A stretch of 64,000 nucleotides of DNA from Diaminobutyricimonas aerilata (GTDB taxonomy: Bacteria > Actinomycetota > Actinomycetes > Actinomycetales > Microbacteriaceae). The stretch is taken from positions 2,379,304 to 2,443,303 of the forward strand of contig NZ_PGFF01000001.1 of NCBI RefSeq assembly GCF_002797715.1. The letters are read 5' to 3'. This document shows positions 1 through 9,259 of this stretch, piece after piece. The notes under the pieces are model-generated. The model saw nothing but the letters and a program-made list of their open reading frames with translations. It ran no database searches and had not been told where the DNA came from. Both the position numbers and the translations under genes were made by a program. Numbering within the stretch: position 1 is the stretch's first letter; every line of letters starts with the position of its first letter.

Positions 1-1573
1 CCTTCACCGTGCGCTGCATGTCGGTGACCTCTTCGGGCCGCTCGTCGACGAGCACGACCATGAGGTGGGCCTCGGGGTTGTTCTTCGCGATCGCGTTCGC
101 GATGGCCTGCAGCACGACCGTCTTGCCGGCCTTCGGCGGCGACACGATGAGACCGCGCTGCCCCTTGCCGATCGGCGACACGAGGTCGATGATGCGGGTC
201 GAGATCTTCGCCGGCTCGGTCTCGAGGCGCAGTCGCTCCTGCGGGTAGAGCGGCGTGAGCTTGCCGAATTCCACGCGCTCGGCGAGCTCGTCGTGGGGCA
301 GCCCGTTCACGCTGTCGATCTTGACGATCGCGTTGTACTTCTGGCGGCCCTGGCCCTGCTCGCCCTCGCGGGGCTGGCGGATGGCGCCGACGACGGCGTC
401 GCCCTTGCGCAGGTTGTACTTCTTGACCTGCCCGAGCGAGACGTAGACGTCGTTCGCCCCCGGCAGGTAGCCGCTCGTGCGCACGAAGGCGTAGTTGTCG
501 AGCACGTCGAGGATGCCCGCGATCGGGATGAGCACGTCGTCGTCGGAGATCTCCGGCTCGAACTCGTCGTTCTGCGCGCCGCGTCCACGCTTGCGGTCGC
601 GGTAACGGCCCCGGCCGCCGCGTCCGTCGTCCTGGGCGTCGCGCTGCTGCTGGGTCTGCTGCTGGCCACCCTCGGTGCGGCCGCTCTCGCCCTGCTGCTG
701 ACGGTCACCGCGCTGGCGGTCACCCTGCTGCTGACGGTCGCCCTGCTGACGGTCACCCTGCTGCTGACGGTCGCCCTGCTGCTGACGGTCGCCCTGCTGA
801 CGGTCACCCTGCTGCTGACGGTCGCCCTGCTGACGGTCGCCCTGCTCCTGGCGGTCGCCTCCGCGGTTGCGGTTGCGGCGCCGGCCCTGACGCTGCTCGC
901 CCGAGTCGGAGGACGACTCGACGTCACCGTCGGCGGACTCCTGGGCGTCGTCCGACGAGACCTCGGCGGCGTCCTGCTGCGGCTGCTCGCCGCGGCCGCG
1001 TCCGCGGCGGCGCGGCGACTCGGTCGACGGTGCCTGCTCGGCGGCGGGCTGATCGGCCGGACCGGCCTCGGTGGCCTGCTCGGTGGCTTGCTGGTCGGTG
1101 GGCTGCTGGGCGGTGGTCGGCTGGTCGGCGGCCGGCGCGACGTCGGCGAGCGGCACGAGACCCGTGTCGGCCGAGTTCACGTGCGAGACGGCGGCGACGG
1201 GCGCCTCGCCCGGAGCGGCGGTGACCCGTCGGCTGCCGCGACGTCGCGGAGTGGCGGTTGCGGTCGGGGCGGGGGCCTGCGGCGCCTCCACCGGGGCGGC
1301 GGCGGGAGCCGTCTCCACCGGAGCGACGTCCGCCGGCGCGGCGTCGGCAGCGGGGGCCTCGACCTCGACCGGCAGGTCGAGCTGCGGGGCGTCGGCGGCG
1401 ACGGTCTCGCCGCCCTGGCTGTCGGAGATCAGGTCCACGAGTTCTCCTTTACGAAGTTTCGAGGCAGCGGGGAGGCCGAGCCGAGCCGCGAGTGCCTGCA
1501 GCTCGGGCAGCCTCAGCTTCGCGAGATCGGTGCGGGACTCCACGACGGGAGGGTGCGAGGGCGCGTCAGTCAA
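1..1573 (-). CDS. rho: Transcription termination factor Rho (3' end outside window)
   Basis: Rho is a hexameric RNA-dependent ATPase that terminates transcription. About 524 codons are visible and the C-terminus lies beyond the left edge. I start it at a TTG (1573-1571) because this opens the conserved N-terminal helical segment (TDLAKLRLPELQALAARLG) and AAGGAA sits 7 bases upstream; a GTG ten codons further in is the alternative. Residues ~50-240 are Ala/Pro-rich and then acidic low complexity. Residues ~242-295 are Arg/Gln/Gly-rich, with QGDRQQ repeated in tandem. The RNA-binding domain follows (~340-415), then Walker A PPKAGKT (~480) and VVLVDERPEEVTDMQR, which fix the identity. Actinobacterial Rho proteins commonly carry such an arm, but the glutamine-rich repeat is unusual. 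It is the last gene of the argS-lysA-hom-thrC-thrB-rho order. Confidence 0.97.
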   Translation of the reverse strand, partial: MTDAPSHPPVVESRTDLAKLRLPELQALAARLGLPAASKLRKGELVDLISDSQGGETVAADAPQLDLPVEVEAPAADAAPADVAPVETAPAAAPVEAPQAPAPTATATPRRRGSRRVTAAPGEAPVAAVSHVNSADTGLVPLADVAPAADQPTTAQQPTDQQATEQATEAGPADQPAAEQAPSTESPRRRGRGRGEQPQQDAAEVSSDDAQESADGDVESSSDSGEQRQGRRRNRNRGGDRQEQGDRQQGDRQQQGDRQQGDRQQQGDRQQQGDRQQGDRQQQGDRQRGDRQQQGESGRTEGGQQQTQQQRDAQDDGRGGRGRYRDRKRGRGAQNDEFEPEISDDDVLIPIAGILDVLDNYAFVRTSGYLPGANDVYVSLGQVKKYNLRKGDAVVGAIRQPREGEQGQGRQKYNAIVKIDSVNGLPHDELAERVEFGKLTPLYPQERLRLETEPAKISTRIIDLVSPIGKGQRGLIVSPPKAGKTVVLQAIANAIAKNNPEAHLMVVLVDERPEEVTDMQRTVK

Positions 1574-1616
1574 GGGGTGATTCCTTATCTCCCGAGCAGA
1601 GAACGTTCTCGGGCTT

Positions 1617-1649
1617 CAGCATCGGCCGGATCGCCGGCGTGTGATGCTG
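1617..1649. other. Stem-loop in the thrB-rho spacer
   Basis: The arms CAGCATC and GATGCTG (7 bp) enclose an inner CCGG/CCGG pair. The structure sits in the 120-bp gap between the thrB stop and the rho start, next to a 12-bp palindrome GAGAACGTTCTC (1599-1610). There is no T-tract, so it could be a weak thrB terminator or part of a structured rho leader. rho leaders are autoregulated in other bacteria; a role here is inference. Confidence 0.35.
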
Positions 1650-1693
1650 CGGTAAGCGAGTGCTTGAAATGGATGCTGTCCGGGGCCGCTGCG

Positions 1694-2635
1694 TCAAACC
1701 AGCGCGTCAACCGAATGCGGCACCACTGTAGCACCTTTGAAGTCGACGGCCAGCATGAGCGCCTGCCACGCCGTGTCGGCGTTCGCGTCGACGAGGGCGG
1801 CGGCGACCTGCCGTTCGGCAGGGCTGCTGCCGAGCACGAGGATGGACGGACCGGCACCCGAGACGACGGCCGCGAGACCGTTCGCGCGCAGCACGGTGAT
1901 GAGCCGATCGGTCTCGGGCATCGCGCTCGCGCGGTAGCTCTGGTGCAGCTTGTCCTCGGTCGCCGCGTGCAGCAGCTCGGGGCTCTGGATGAGCGCGGCG
2001 ATGAGCAGGGCGGAGCGTGAGACGTTGAAGATCGCGTCCTCGTGCGGCACCGATGCGGGCTGCAGGCTGCGGGCGAGCTTCGTCGACATGGTGGCCTCGG
2101 GCACGAGGATGAGCGGCGAGACGCCGCGGTGCACGGTGAGCTTCTTGTGCTGCGGGCCGTCCGGCGTCATCCACGCGATCGTGAGGCCGCCGAAGATCGC
2201 CGGGGCGACGTTGTCGGGGTGGCCCTCGAGGTCGGTGGCCAACGTCAGCACGTCTTGCGCGTCGAGTTCGACGATGCCCTCGAGCAGCCCCTTCGCCGCC
2301 ATGATGCCCGCGACGATCGCCGCGCCGGAGCTGCCCATGCCGCGGCCGTGCGGGATCGAGTTGTGCGCGACGAGGTCGAGGCCCGGCATCGGGACTCCCG
2401 CGCGCGCGAAGGCGTGGCCGATCGAGCGCACGACGAGGTTCGACTCGTCCGTCGGCACCTCGCCCTCGCCGACACCGCGCACGTCCACCGTGGCGCCGGG
2501 CTGCTCGCGCACGGTCACCTCGAGCTCGTCGTAGAGGGCGACCGCGAGTCCCAGGGTGTCGAACCCCGGTCCGAGGTTGGCGCTCGTCGCCGGGACCTTG
2601 ACGTGGACCGACCGGCCCACCGGGACGGCGGTCAT
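1694..2635 (-). CDS. thrB: Homoserine kinase
   Basis: ThrB phosphorylates homoserine to O-phosphohomoserine with ATP, the step before threonine synthase. The protein is 313 residues, normal for the family. It shows the three GHMP-kinase motifs: [12 protein letters not shown] (~15-26), the ATP loop [15 protein letters not shown] (~96-110) and [10 protein letters not shown] near the C-terminus. A longer reading frame extends upstream with a basic, non-homologous leader. I take the ATG at 2635, which overlaps the thrC stop as ATGA and points to translational coupling with thrC. rho follows 120 bp downstream. Confidence 0.96.
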   Translation of the reverse strand: MTAVPVGRSVHVKVPATSANLGPGFDTLGLAVALYDELEVTVREQPGATVDVRGVGEGEVPTDESNLVVRSIGHAFARAGVPMPGLDLVAHNSIPHGRGMGSSGAAIVAGIMAAKGLLEGIVELDAQDVLTLATDLEGHPDNVAPAIFGGLTIAWMTPDGPQHKKLTVHRGVSPLILVPEATMSTKLARSLQPASVPHEDAIFNVSRSALLIAALIQSPELLHAATEDKLHQSYRASAMPETDRLITVLRANGLAAVVSGAGPSILVLGSSPAERQVAAALVDANADTAWQALMLAVDFKGATVVPHSVDALV

Positions 2636-3708
2636 GACCGCCCGAGTCCGAGCACGCCGGCGATCTCGTCGACGTCGACCGGCACGACCGTCGGGCTCGC
2701 CTCGACGCCGTCCGGTCCGCGGAGGGCCCACTGCGGGTCCTTGAGTCCGTGCCCGGTCACCGTGAGCACGACGGTCGCGCCGCGCGGCACCGCGCCCGCT
2801 TCCGAGCGCTCGAGCAGCCCGGCGACGCTGATGGCGGAGGCGGGTTCGACGAAGATGCCGACCTCACGGGAGAGGATGCGGTGAGCGGCGAGGATCGCGT
2901 CGTCGTCGATGGCCCCGAAGTACCCGTCGGTGGCTTCGCGCGCCTCGAGGGCGAGCTTCCACGAGGCGGGATTCCCGATGCGGATCGCGCTCGCGATCGT
3001 GTCGGGATGGCTGACCACCTCGCCGCGGACGATCGGGGCGCTGCCTGCGGCCTGGAAGCCGAACATGCGCGGCAGCTTGGTGCTGATGCCCCGCTCGAGC
3101 TCCTCGCGGTATCCGCGGGTGTACGCGGTGTAGTTGCCCGCGTTGCCGACGGGGATGAAGTGGAAGTCGGGGGCGTCTTCGAGCACCTCGACGACCTCGA
3201 ACGCGGCGGTCTTCTGCCCCTCGATGCGGTCGTTGTTGACCGAGTTGACGAGGTGCACCGGGTAGTTCGCGGCGAGATCGCGGGCGATGTCGAGGCAGTC
3301 GTCGAAGTTGCCCTGCACCTGCAGCAGCTCGGCGTTGTGCGCGATGGCCTGGCTCAGCTTGCCCATGGCGATCTTGCCCTCGGGCACGAGCACCGCGGCG
3401 GTGATGCCGGCGTGGGTCGCGTACGCGGCGGCCGAGGCGGAGGTGTTGCCGGTCGAGGCGCAGATCACGGCCTTCGCGCCGTGCTCCACGGCCTTCGAGA
3501 TCGCCATCGTCATGCCGCGGTCCTTGAACGACCCGGTCGGGTTCATGCCCTCGTACTTGACGAACACCCGCGCGCCCGTGCGCTCGCTGAGCGCGGGCGC
3601 CGGCAGGAGCGGAGTGCCGCCCTCGCCGAGGGTCACGACCGGGGTCGCGTCGGTGACGTCGAGGCGGTCGGCGTATTCGCGGAGCACGCCGCGCCACTGA
3701 TGAGCCAT
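2632..3708 (-). CDS. thrC: Threonine synthase
   Basis: ThrC converts O-phosphohomoserine to threonine using pyridoxal phosphate. The 358-residue length matches the short (class II-fold, actinobacterial/Bacillus-type) enzyme. Near the N-terminus are [13 protein letters not shown] and the PLP-lysine segment [10 protein letters not shown] (Lys ~62). The phosphate-binding glycine-rich stretch [14 protein letters not shown] is also present. It begins 4 bp after the hom stop and overlaps thrB by 4 bases, so hom, thrC and thrB are probably one transcript and one translationally coupled unit. Confidence 0.97.
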   Translation of the reverse strand: MAHQWRGVLREYADRLDVTDATPVVTLGEGGTPLLPAPALSERTGARVFVKYEGMNPTGSFKDRGMTMAISKAVEHGAKAVICASTGNTSASAAAYATHAGITAAVLVPEGKIAMGKLSQAIAHNAELLQVQGNFDDCLDIARDLAANYPVHLVNSVNNDRIEGQKTAAFEVVEVLEDAPDFHFIPVGNAGNYTAYTRGYREELERGISTKLPRMFGFQAAGSAPIVRGEVVSHPDTIASAIRIGNPASWKLALEAREATDGYFGAIDDDAILAAHRILSREVGIFVEPASAISVAGLLERSEAGAVPRGATVVLTVTGHGLKDPQWALRGPDGVEASPTVVPVDVDEIAGVLGLGRS

Positions 3709-3712
3709 CGCT

Positions 3713-5032
3713 CTATAGTCCTTCTACTCGCAGAACGGATTCGACCGAGTCGACGACGTTCCGGGATTCGAGCGCATCGACGGTCGCGGCCAGAGCGGCC
3801 TCGCTCGCCTCGTGGGTGCCGATCACCAGGGTAGCGGTGGCCGGTCCACTCTCCTGACCATCGCCGACATGCTGCTCGACCGCTTCGACCGACACGCCGT
3901 TGTCGCTGAACACCCCCGCGATGGCGGCGAGCACACCCGGCTGGTCGAGCACGCGCAACGTGATCTGGTACCGCGTGGTGACGGCGGTGATGGGCAGCGC
4001 GGGCAGGTCGGCGTGGGTCGATTCCGCGACGCCGGGGCCGCCGACGACGTGCCGGCGTGCGGCGGAGACGAGGTCGCCCAGCACCGCCGACGCCGTCTCG
4101 AGCCCACCCGCGCCGGCGCCGTAGAACATCAGGCTGCCCGCGGCCTCGGCCTCGAGGAAGACCGCGTTGTTGGCTCCGTGCACCGCGGCGAGCGGGTGCG
4201 CGAGCGGCACGAGGGCCGGGTGCACGCGGGCGCTCACGCCGTGCACGCCGGTCGCGGGGTCGGTCGCGCGTTCGCAGATCGCGAGGAGCTTGACGACGTA
4301 GCCGGCCTTGCGGGCGGCCACGACCTGGTCGTGCGTGATCGAGGTGATGCCCTCGCGGTAGACCGCCTCGAGCGGCACGCTCGTGTGGAAGGCGAGACTC
4401 GCGAGGATCGCCGCCTTCTGCGCCGCGTCGTAACCCTCGATGTCGGCGGTGGGGTCGGCCTCGGCGTAGCCGAGCTCGGTCGCGACGGCGAGCGCGTCGT
4501 GCAGGCTCTCCCCCGTCGAGTCCATGCGGTCGAGGATGAAGTTGGTCGTGCCGTTCACGATGCCGAGGATGCGCTCGACCCGGTCGCCGGCGAGGCTGTC
4601 GCGCAGCGGGCGGATGATCGGGATCGCCCCGCCGACGGCGGCCTCGTAGTAGAGCTGGGCACCGACCTGCTCGGCGGCCTCGAACAGCTCCGGCCCGTGC
4701 GTGGCGAGCAGCGCCTTGTTGCCGGTGATGACGTCGGCGCCCGAGTTGATCGCGGTGAGGATGTGGGTGCGGGCGGGCTCGAGGCCGCCGATGAGCTCGA
4801 CGACGATGTCGGCGCCGAGGATGAGCGACTCGGCGTCGGTCGTCAGCAGCTCGCGCGGGATGTCGGCACGACGGGGGGCGTCGAGGTCGCGCACGGCGAC
4901 GCCGACGAGCTCGAGCCCGGCGCCGACGCGCTGCGCGAGCTCCTCCCGGTGCTCGAGCAGCAGTTTGGCGACCTGCGAGCCCACCGACCCCGCTCCGAGG
5001 ATGGCGATGCGCAGGTTGCGGTACTCGATCAT
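3713..5032 (-). CDS. hom: Homoserine dehydrogenase with C-terminal ACT domain
   Basis: Hom reduces aspartate semialdehyde to homoserine, the branch point for threonine and methionine. The Rossmann motif [11 protein letters not shown] is at residues ~11-21. The catalytic domain holds [17 protein letters not shown] and the [11 protein letters not shown] segment. Residues ~355-435 form an ACT domain ([20 protein letters not shown]), consistent with feedback inhibition by threonine as known for this class. The length of 439 residues is typical. The start overlaps the lysA stop by 4 bases. The metX and metY genes that use its product lie 30 kb away in this window. Confidence 0.97.
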   Translation of the reverse strand: MIEYRNLRIAILGAGSVGSQVAKLLLEHREELAQRVGAGLELVGVAVRDLDAPRRADIPRELLTTDAESLILGADIVVELIGGLEPARTHILTAINSGADVITGNKALLATHGPELFEAAEQVGAQLYYEAAVGGAIPIIRPLRDSLAGDRVERILGIVNGTTNFILDRMDSTGESLHDALAVATELGYAEADPTADIEGYDAAQKAAILASLAFHTSVPLEAVYREGITSITHDQVVAARKAGYVVKLLAICERATDPATGVHGVSARVHPALVPLAHPLAAVHGANNAVFLEAEAAGSLMFYGAGAGGLETASAVLGDLVSAARRHVVGGPGVAESTHADLPALPITAVTTRYQITLRVLDQPGVLAAIAGVFSDNGVSVEAVEQHVGDGQESGPATATLVIGTHEASEAALAATVDALESRNVVDSVESVLRVEGL

Positions 5033-6516
5033 GCTCGATCTCCGGTGTCGGTTCGGGTGGCGGGGGCGGTGGCCGTGGTGAGGCCCATGTCGCGGGCGAG
5101 GAGGTCGTCCTCCGTCTCGCCGCGGACGATCAGGCGGGCGTCGCCGTCGCGCACCGCGACGACGGGTGGACGCCCGAGGTAGTTGTAGTTGCTCGCGAGC
5201 GACCAGCAGTACGCGCCGGTCGCCGGCACGCCGAGCAGGTCGCCGGGGCGGATGTCGCCCGGCAGGTACTCCGCGTGCACGACGATGTCGCCGCTCTCGC
5301 AGTGCTTGCCGACGACCCGCGAGAGCACCGGCTCGGCGTCGGAGGCGCGGGAGAGCACGCGGGCGGAGTACTCGGCTCCGTACAGCGCCGGTCGGATGTT
5401 GTCGCCCATGCCGCCGTCGACGCTCACGTAGAGCCGGGTCGCCGAACCCGTCGGCGCCACGCGCTCGACCGGCTCCCCCGCCTGCACGGGGTCGGGCACG
5501 GGGAGGGAGACCTCGACGGGCTTGATCGTGCCCACTTCATACACCGTGACGGTCGACGGACCGATGATCGCGCGGCCCGGCTCGACGGCGACGGCCGGCA
5601 CGGGGATGCCGAGCTCGGCGCACGCGTCGGCGACGATGTCGGCGAGGGCGGCGGCGATGCCGGCCACATCCGGTGCCTCGTCGACCTCGGTGTAGGCGAT
5701 GCCGAATCCGCCGCCGAGATTGAGCTCGGGCACCGGCCCGCCGGCGAGCAGTCGCGCGTGCACGGGCAGCAGCCGGTTCGCGGCCTCGGCGAAGCCCTGG
5801 GTCTCGAAGATCTGCGACCCGATGTGCGAGTGGAGCCCGAGGAACTCGAGCGAGTCCTCGGCGCGGATGGCCGCGACGAGCCGCTCGACCTCGGTGAGGG
5901 GTACGCCGAACTTCTGGTCCTCGCGGGCGGTGGCGAGGAACTCGTGGGTGTGGGCGTGCACGCCGGAGTTGACCCGCAAGCGGACCGCCTGGCGCCGGCC
6001 GTGACGGCGGGCGGTCTCGGCGACCCGGCCGATCTCGGCCTCGCTGTCGAGCACGATCGCGCCGAGCCCGACGCTCACCGCACGATCGAGTTCGCGGTCG
6101 GACTTGTTGTTGCCGTGCAGTCCGAGGGCGGCGGGCTCCACCCCCGCGGCGAGCGCCACGGCGAGTTCACCGCCGCTCGCGACGTCGATGCGCAGTCCGG
6201 CCTCGCGGACCCAGCGTGCGACCTCTGTGCTGAGGAACGCCTTACCCGCGTAGTACACCGCCGCGCGGGAGCCGACGCGCGCGAACTCACGATCGAATGC
6301 CGCCCGCACGTGCTCCGCACGCCCACGCACATCAGCCTCGTCGACGACGTAGACGGGGGTGCCGAAGCGCTCGCGGATCTCGTCCACGCCGACGCCCCCG
6401 ATGCGCACGACCCCGTCGGCGCCGCGTTCCACCGCCGACGACCAGACGCGGTCGGGCAGGGCGTTCACATCACGCGGCTCACGCAGCCACTCGGGAGCGA
6501 GCGGATTGACGGGCAC
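5029..6516 (-). CDS. lysA: Diaminopimelate decarboxylase
   Basis: LysA decarboxylates meso-diaminopimelate to lysine, the last lysine step. It is a fold III PLP enzyme. The PLP lysine lies in AVYYAGKAFLSTEVARWV (Lys ~92), followed by HSHIGSQI and the glycine loop LNLGGGFGIAY. The catalytic cysteine motif is CESGDIV, and GAYCWSLASNYN lies near the end. The length of 495 residues is slightly longer than usual, from an N-terminal extension (MPVNPLAPEWLREP) typical of actinobacterial homologues. A TACTAT -10-like box lies about 70 bp upstream, so the gene may have its own promoter downstream of the 23-bp repeat array as well as reading from argS. Confidence 0.97.
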   Translation of the reverse strand: MPVNPLAPEWLREPRDVNALPDRVWSSAVERGADGVVRIGGVGVDEIRERFGTPVYVVDEADVRGRAEHVRAAFDREFARVGSRAAVYYAGKAFLSTEVARWVREAGLRIDVASGGELAVALAAGVEPAALGLHGNNKSDRELDRAVSVGLGAIVLDSEAEIGRVAETARRHGRRQAVRLRVNSGVHAHTHEFLATAREDQKFGVPLTEVERLVAAIRAEDSLEFLGLHSHIGSQIFETQGFAEAANRLLPVHARLLAGGPVPELNLGGGFGIAYTEVDEAPDVAGIAAALADIVADACAELGIPVPAVAVEPGRAIIGPSTVTVYEVGTIKPVEVSLPVPDPVQAGEPVERVAPTGSATRLYVSVDGGMGDNIRPALYGAEYSARVLSRASDAEPVLSRVVGKHCESGDIVVHAEYLPGDIRPGDLLGVPATGAYCWSLASNYNYLGRPPVVAVRDGDARLIVRGETEDDLLARDMGLTTATAPATRTDTGDRA

Positions 6517-6588
6517 GAGACCTCACAGGGGATCGGGTTCATCGACGGTGAGGCGAGCGGACCCGGCTTGGTCCCTGAAGCCACACGC

Positions 6589-6594
6589 ATAGTA
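6589..6594 (-). promoter_or_regulatory. Possible lysA -10 box
   Basis: TACTAT on the minus strand, with a predicted leader of about 65 bases to the lysA ATG. No good -35 match is visible at the right distance. It sits just downstream of the repeat array, where an internal promoter would decouple lysA-hom-thrCB from argS. Confidence 0.35.
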
Positions 6595-6617
6595 CCGAAC
6601 CCGGCACCCGCCTCAGT

Positions 6618-6732
6618 GCTTCGACGAGCTCAGCAGGACCGCTTCGACGAGCTCAGCACAAGCGCTTCGACGGGCTCAGCACGAGCGCTTCGACGAGCTC
6701 AGCACGAGCGCTTCGACGAGCTCAGCACGAGC
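6618..6732. repeat. Five exact-period 23-bp tandem repeats
   Basis: Units start at 6618, 6641, 6664, 6687 and 6710, exactly 23 bp apart. Each begins GCTTCGACGAGCTCAGCA with a variable 5-base tail; units 3-5 end CGAGC and unit 3 has GGGCTC for GAGCTC. The core resembles the TCGACAGGCTCAG palindromes at 47.2 and 49.8 kb. The last unit overlaps the 3' end of the lmeA-like gene and supplies its stop codon. The rest of the 205-bp spacer between that gene and lysA holds only the possible lysA promoter. Confidence 0.9.
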
Positions 6733-7495
6733 CCCGGTCGGAGAGGGTGTCGCTCGAGAGCACGAGGTCGCGCGCGCTCACGGTGATGACCAGCGCGTCG
6801 GCCTGGATGATCGCGTCCTCCAGCACGACGCCGCGCGGCAGTAGCTCGGCGGCGCAGAAGGGCACCTCGAGGCGGGAGATGTCGGGGAAGATCTGGTCGA
6901 GCCGCAACGACGCTCCCCCACCGGTGAGCGTCACCTCGGCGGGCGTGAGGAGGATGCGGCCGTCGTCCACGGACGGGGCGAGATCGGCGAGGAAGCTGAT
7001 GTCGAGCCCGAGGAACTCGGTGGCGCCTTCGTAGCGCACCACCCCGTCGACCAGCTGGAAACCGCCCACCGCGTCGACCGGGGTCACGACCTCGTTGAGC
7101 GCCTCGGAGTCGATCACGAGCCGGCCCGTGCCGCTGCGCACCGGCGTCGTGCGATCCGTGGGCACCCCGTTCGCGACGATGCTCGCCGACGCGGTCGTGC
7201 CCTCGACGGCGATGCTCGGGGCGTCGAGGATCACCTGGTCGAACGAGCCGGCCAGGTACTGGGCGAGGAACGAGAAGCCGCCGATGTGCACGTCGACCGC
7301 GCCCGAGCCCTCCGGTAACCGCGAGGCGATCTCCGCCTCGAGGCGCTGCTGGGCGTAGTGCCGGCCGAGGGAGTCCGCCGCGACGAGGCCGCCGACGATC
7401 AGCACGAGCAGCACCGACAGCACGATCGGCCACCGCTTGCGCCGCGGGCGCGGCGTGGCCGGCTCGAGCACCACGGTCTGCTGCTCGCCGCTCAT
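6722..7495 (-). CDS. LmeA-like (DUF2993) membrane-anchored lipid-binding protein
   Basis: The 257-residue protein has a basic N-terminus (PRPRRKRW) and one membrane anchor (~22-41), then an extracytoplasmic domain with the DUF2993 pattern: HYAQQRLEAEIASRL, then VDVHIGGFSFLAQYLAGSF. In mycobacteria this family (LmeA) binds phospholipid and supports lipomannan elongation; the same role here is inference. The start lies 1 base after the argS stop, so it is probably co-transcribed with argS. Its last codons and TGA stop (6724-6722) are inside the fifth copy of a 23-bp repeat, so repeat insertion or expansion has probably remodelled the C-terminus. Confidence 0.8.
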   Translation of the reverse strand: MSGEQQTVVLEPATPRPRRKRWPIVLSVLLVLIVGGLVAADSLGRHYAQQRLEAEIASRLPEGSGAVDVHIGGFSFLAQYLAGSFDQVILDAPSIAVEGTTASASIVANGVPTDRTTPVRSGTGRLVIDSEALNEVVTPVDAVGGFQLVDGVVRYEGATEFLGLDISFLADLAPSVDDGRILLTPAEVTLTGGGASLRLDQIFPDISRLEVPFCAAELLPRGVVLEDAIIQADALVITVSARDLVLSSDTLSDRGSC

Positions 7496-7496
7496 G

Positions 7497-9152
7497 TCAC
7501 ATCCGGTCCGGGGCGCTCACGCCGAGCAGATGCAAGGCGTTGCGCAGCACCTGACCCGTCGCGTCGTTGAGCCACAGCCGCGTGCGGTGCAGATCGCCGA
7601 CGGGCTCGTCGCCGAGCGGGATGATGCGGCAGTTGTCGTACCACTTGTGGTACGAAGCGGCCAGTTGCTCGGCGTAACGCGCGATGCGGTGCGGCTCACG
7701 AAGCTGCGCGGCCTGGGCGACGATGCGCGGGAACTCGGCGAGCGCCCCGAGCAGCACGCTCTCGGTCTCGTGCTCGAGCAGCCCCGCGTCGAATCCGGAA
7801 CGATCCACTCCCGAGTCGATCGCGTTCCGCGCCACCGAGCGGGTGCGGGCGTGCGCGTACTGCACGTAGAAGACGGGGTTGTCGTTCGTGCGCTTCTGCA
7901 GCAGCTCGGGGTCGAGGGTGAGCGGCGAGTCGGCCGGGTAGCGAGCGAGGGAGTACCGCAGCGCATCCGTGCCGAGCCACGCCTGCAGGTCGTTGAGCTC
8001 GATGACATTGCCGGCACGCTTCGACAGTCGCGCCCCGTTGATGCTGACGAGCTGTCCGATGAGCACCTCGATGTCGCGGTCCGGATCGTCGCCGGCCGCC
8101 CCCGCGAGCGCCTTCAGCCGGTGCACGTAGCCGTGGTGGTCGGCGCCCAGCAGGTAGATCTTGTGCGCGAAGCCGCGGTCGCTCTTGCTCAGGTAGTAGG
8201 CGGCGTCGGCGGCGAAGTAGGTGTACACGCCGTTGCCGCGCCGGATGACCCGGTCCTTGTCGTCGCCGAAGTCGGTCGTGCGCACCCACACGGCGTCGTC
8301 CTCGTCGAAGACGTGGCCCTGCGCGCGCAAGCGGTCGACGGCCTGGTCGATCGCGCTCGGCACGCCGCCGTCGCCGGGAGCGTGGAGCTGCCGCTCGCTG
8401 AACCACACGTCGAAGTGCACGTTGAAACGCTCGAGCGATTCCCGGATCTCCGCGAGCTGCAGCTCGTACCCGAGCTCACGGGCGACGGCGAGGGCCTCGT
8501 CGGCGGGCAGCTCGAGCAGGTCGGGACGCCGCTCGAGTGCCTGCTGGGCGAGCTCGCCGATGTAGGCGCCCGGGTACCCGTTCTCCGGCGTCGGCTCGCC
8601 CTTCGCCGCGGCGAGCACCGACGCCCCGAAGTTGTCCATCTGGTTGCCGGCGTCGTTGATGTAGAACTCGCTGGCGAGAGCGGCGCCGGACGCCTTGAGC
8701 ACCCGGGCGAGGGAGTCGCCGAGGGCGGCCCACCGCGTGTGCCCGATGTGCAGGGGTCCGGTCGGGTTGGCCGACACGAACTCGAGGTTGATGCTCTGCC
8801 CCGCGAGGGAGTCGTTGCGCCCGTACTCGTCGCCGGATTCGACGATCGTGCGTGCCACCTCGCCCGCCGCGGCGGCGTCGAGGGTCAGGTTGATGAACCC
8901 GGGTCCGGCCACCTCGACCGACGCGATGCCCGGCAGGGCGCGGAAGCCCTCGGCGAGCTCGGCCGCGAGATCGCGCGGCGGCACGCCGAGCGGCTTCGCG
9001 AGCCGCATGGCGATGTTGGTCGCCCAGTCCCCGTGATCCCGGTTGCGAGGCCGCTCGAGCGGCACCTCGGACACGTCCGCTCCCCCGCCTCGTCGCTCGA
9101 CGACGTCCGTGACGACGGTGAGCAGGAGGGCGGAGAGGTCGGCGGGATTCAC
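7497..9152 (-). CDS. argS: Arginyl-tRNA synthetase
   Basis: ArgS charges tRNA-Arg with arginine; it is a class I enzyme acting as a monomer. The HIGH motif is in NPTGPLHIGHTRW (~129-141) and the KMSKS equivalent is INGARLSKRAGNV. The C-terminal end LGVSAPDRM is typical. An open frame continues 84 codons upstream but is basic and non-homologous. The GTG at 9152 gives MNPADLSALL and the expected 551 residues, and a TAGGAT box lies 8 bases upstream of it. A tRNA-Arg(CCG) gene, a likely substrate, lies 2 kb away. It heads the argS-to-rho gene order. Confidence 0.97.
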   Translation of the reverse strand: MNPADLSALLLTVVTDVVERRGGGADVSEVPLERPRNRDHGDWATNIAMRLAKPLGVPPRDLAAELAEGFRALPGIASVEVAGPGFINLTLDAAAAGEVARTIVESGDEYGRNDSLAGQSINLEFVSANPTGPLHIGHTRWAALGDSLARVLKASGAALASEFYINDAGNQMDNFGASVLAAAKGEPTPENGYPGAYIGELAQQALERRPDLLELPADEALAVARELGYELQLAEIRESLERFNVHFDVWFSERQLHAPGDGGVPSAIDQAVDRLRAQGHVFDEDDAVWVRTTDFGDDKDRVIRRGNGVYTYFAADAAYYLSKSDRGFAHKIYLLGADHHGYVHRLKALAGAAGDDPDRDIEVLIGQLVSINGARLSKRAGNVIELNDLQAWLGTDALRYSLARYPADSPLTLDPELLQKRTNDNPVFYVQYAHARTRSVARNAIDSGVDRSGFDAGLLEHETESVLLGALAEFPRIVAQAAQLREPHRIARYAEQLAASYHKWYDNCRIIPLGDEPVGDLHRTRLWLNDATGQVLRNALHLLGVSAPDRM

Positions 9153-9160
9153 GGTGCCCG

Positions 9161-9166
9161 ATCCTA
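9161..9166 (-). promoter_or_regulatory. -10 box for leaderless argS
   Basis: TAGGAT on the minus strand, 8 bases before the argS GTG. The position fits a transcript that starts at or next to the start codon. Confidence 0.6.
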
Positions 9167-9259
9167 CCGGCCCCCGTCGCGGGGGCGGCCGGGTCATCCT
9201 GCAGACGGATTTCCCGGGCCGGGGCGATTCCCGTTCGTGTCGGCGCGGCACTGGCACGC

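Noticed and set aside
1599-1610. GAGAACGTTCTC as a LexA/SOS box
   Set aside because: The actinobacterial box needs four bases between GAAC and GTTC; here there are none. It is kept only as a palindrome in the rho leader.
65-2020. 651-codon open frame on the plus strand
   Set aside because: It is a shadow of rho and thrB, and its repeats mirror the Gln repeats of Rho.
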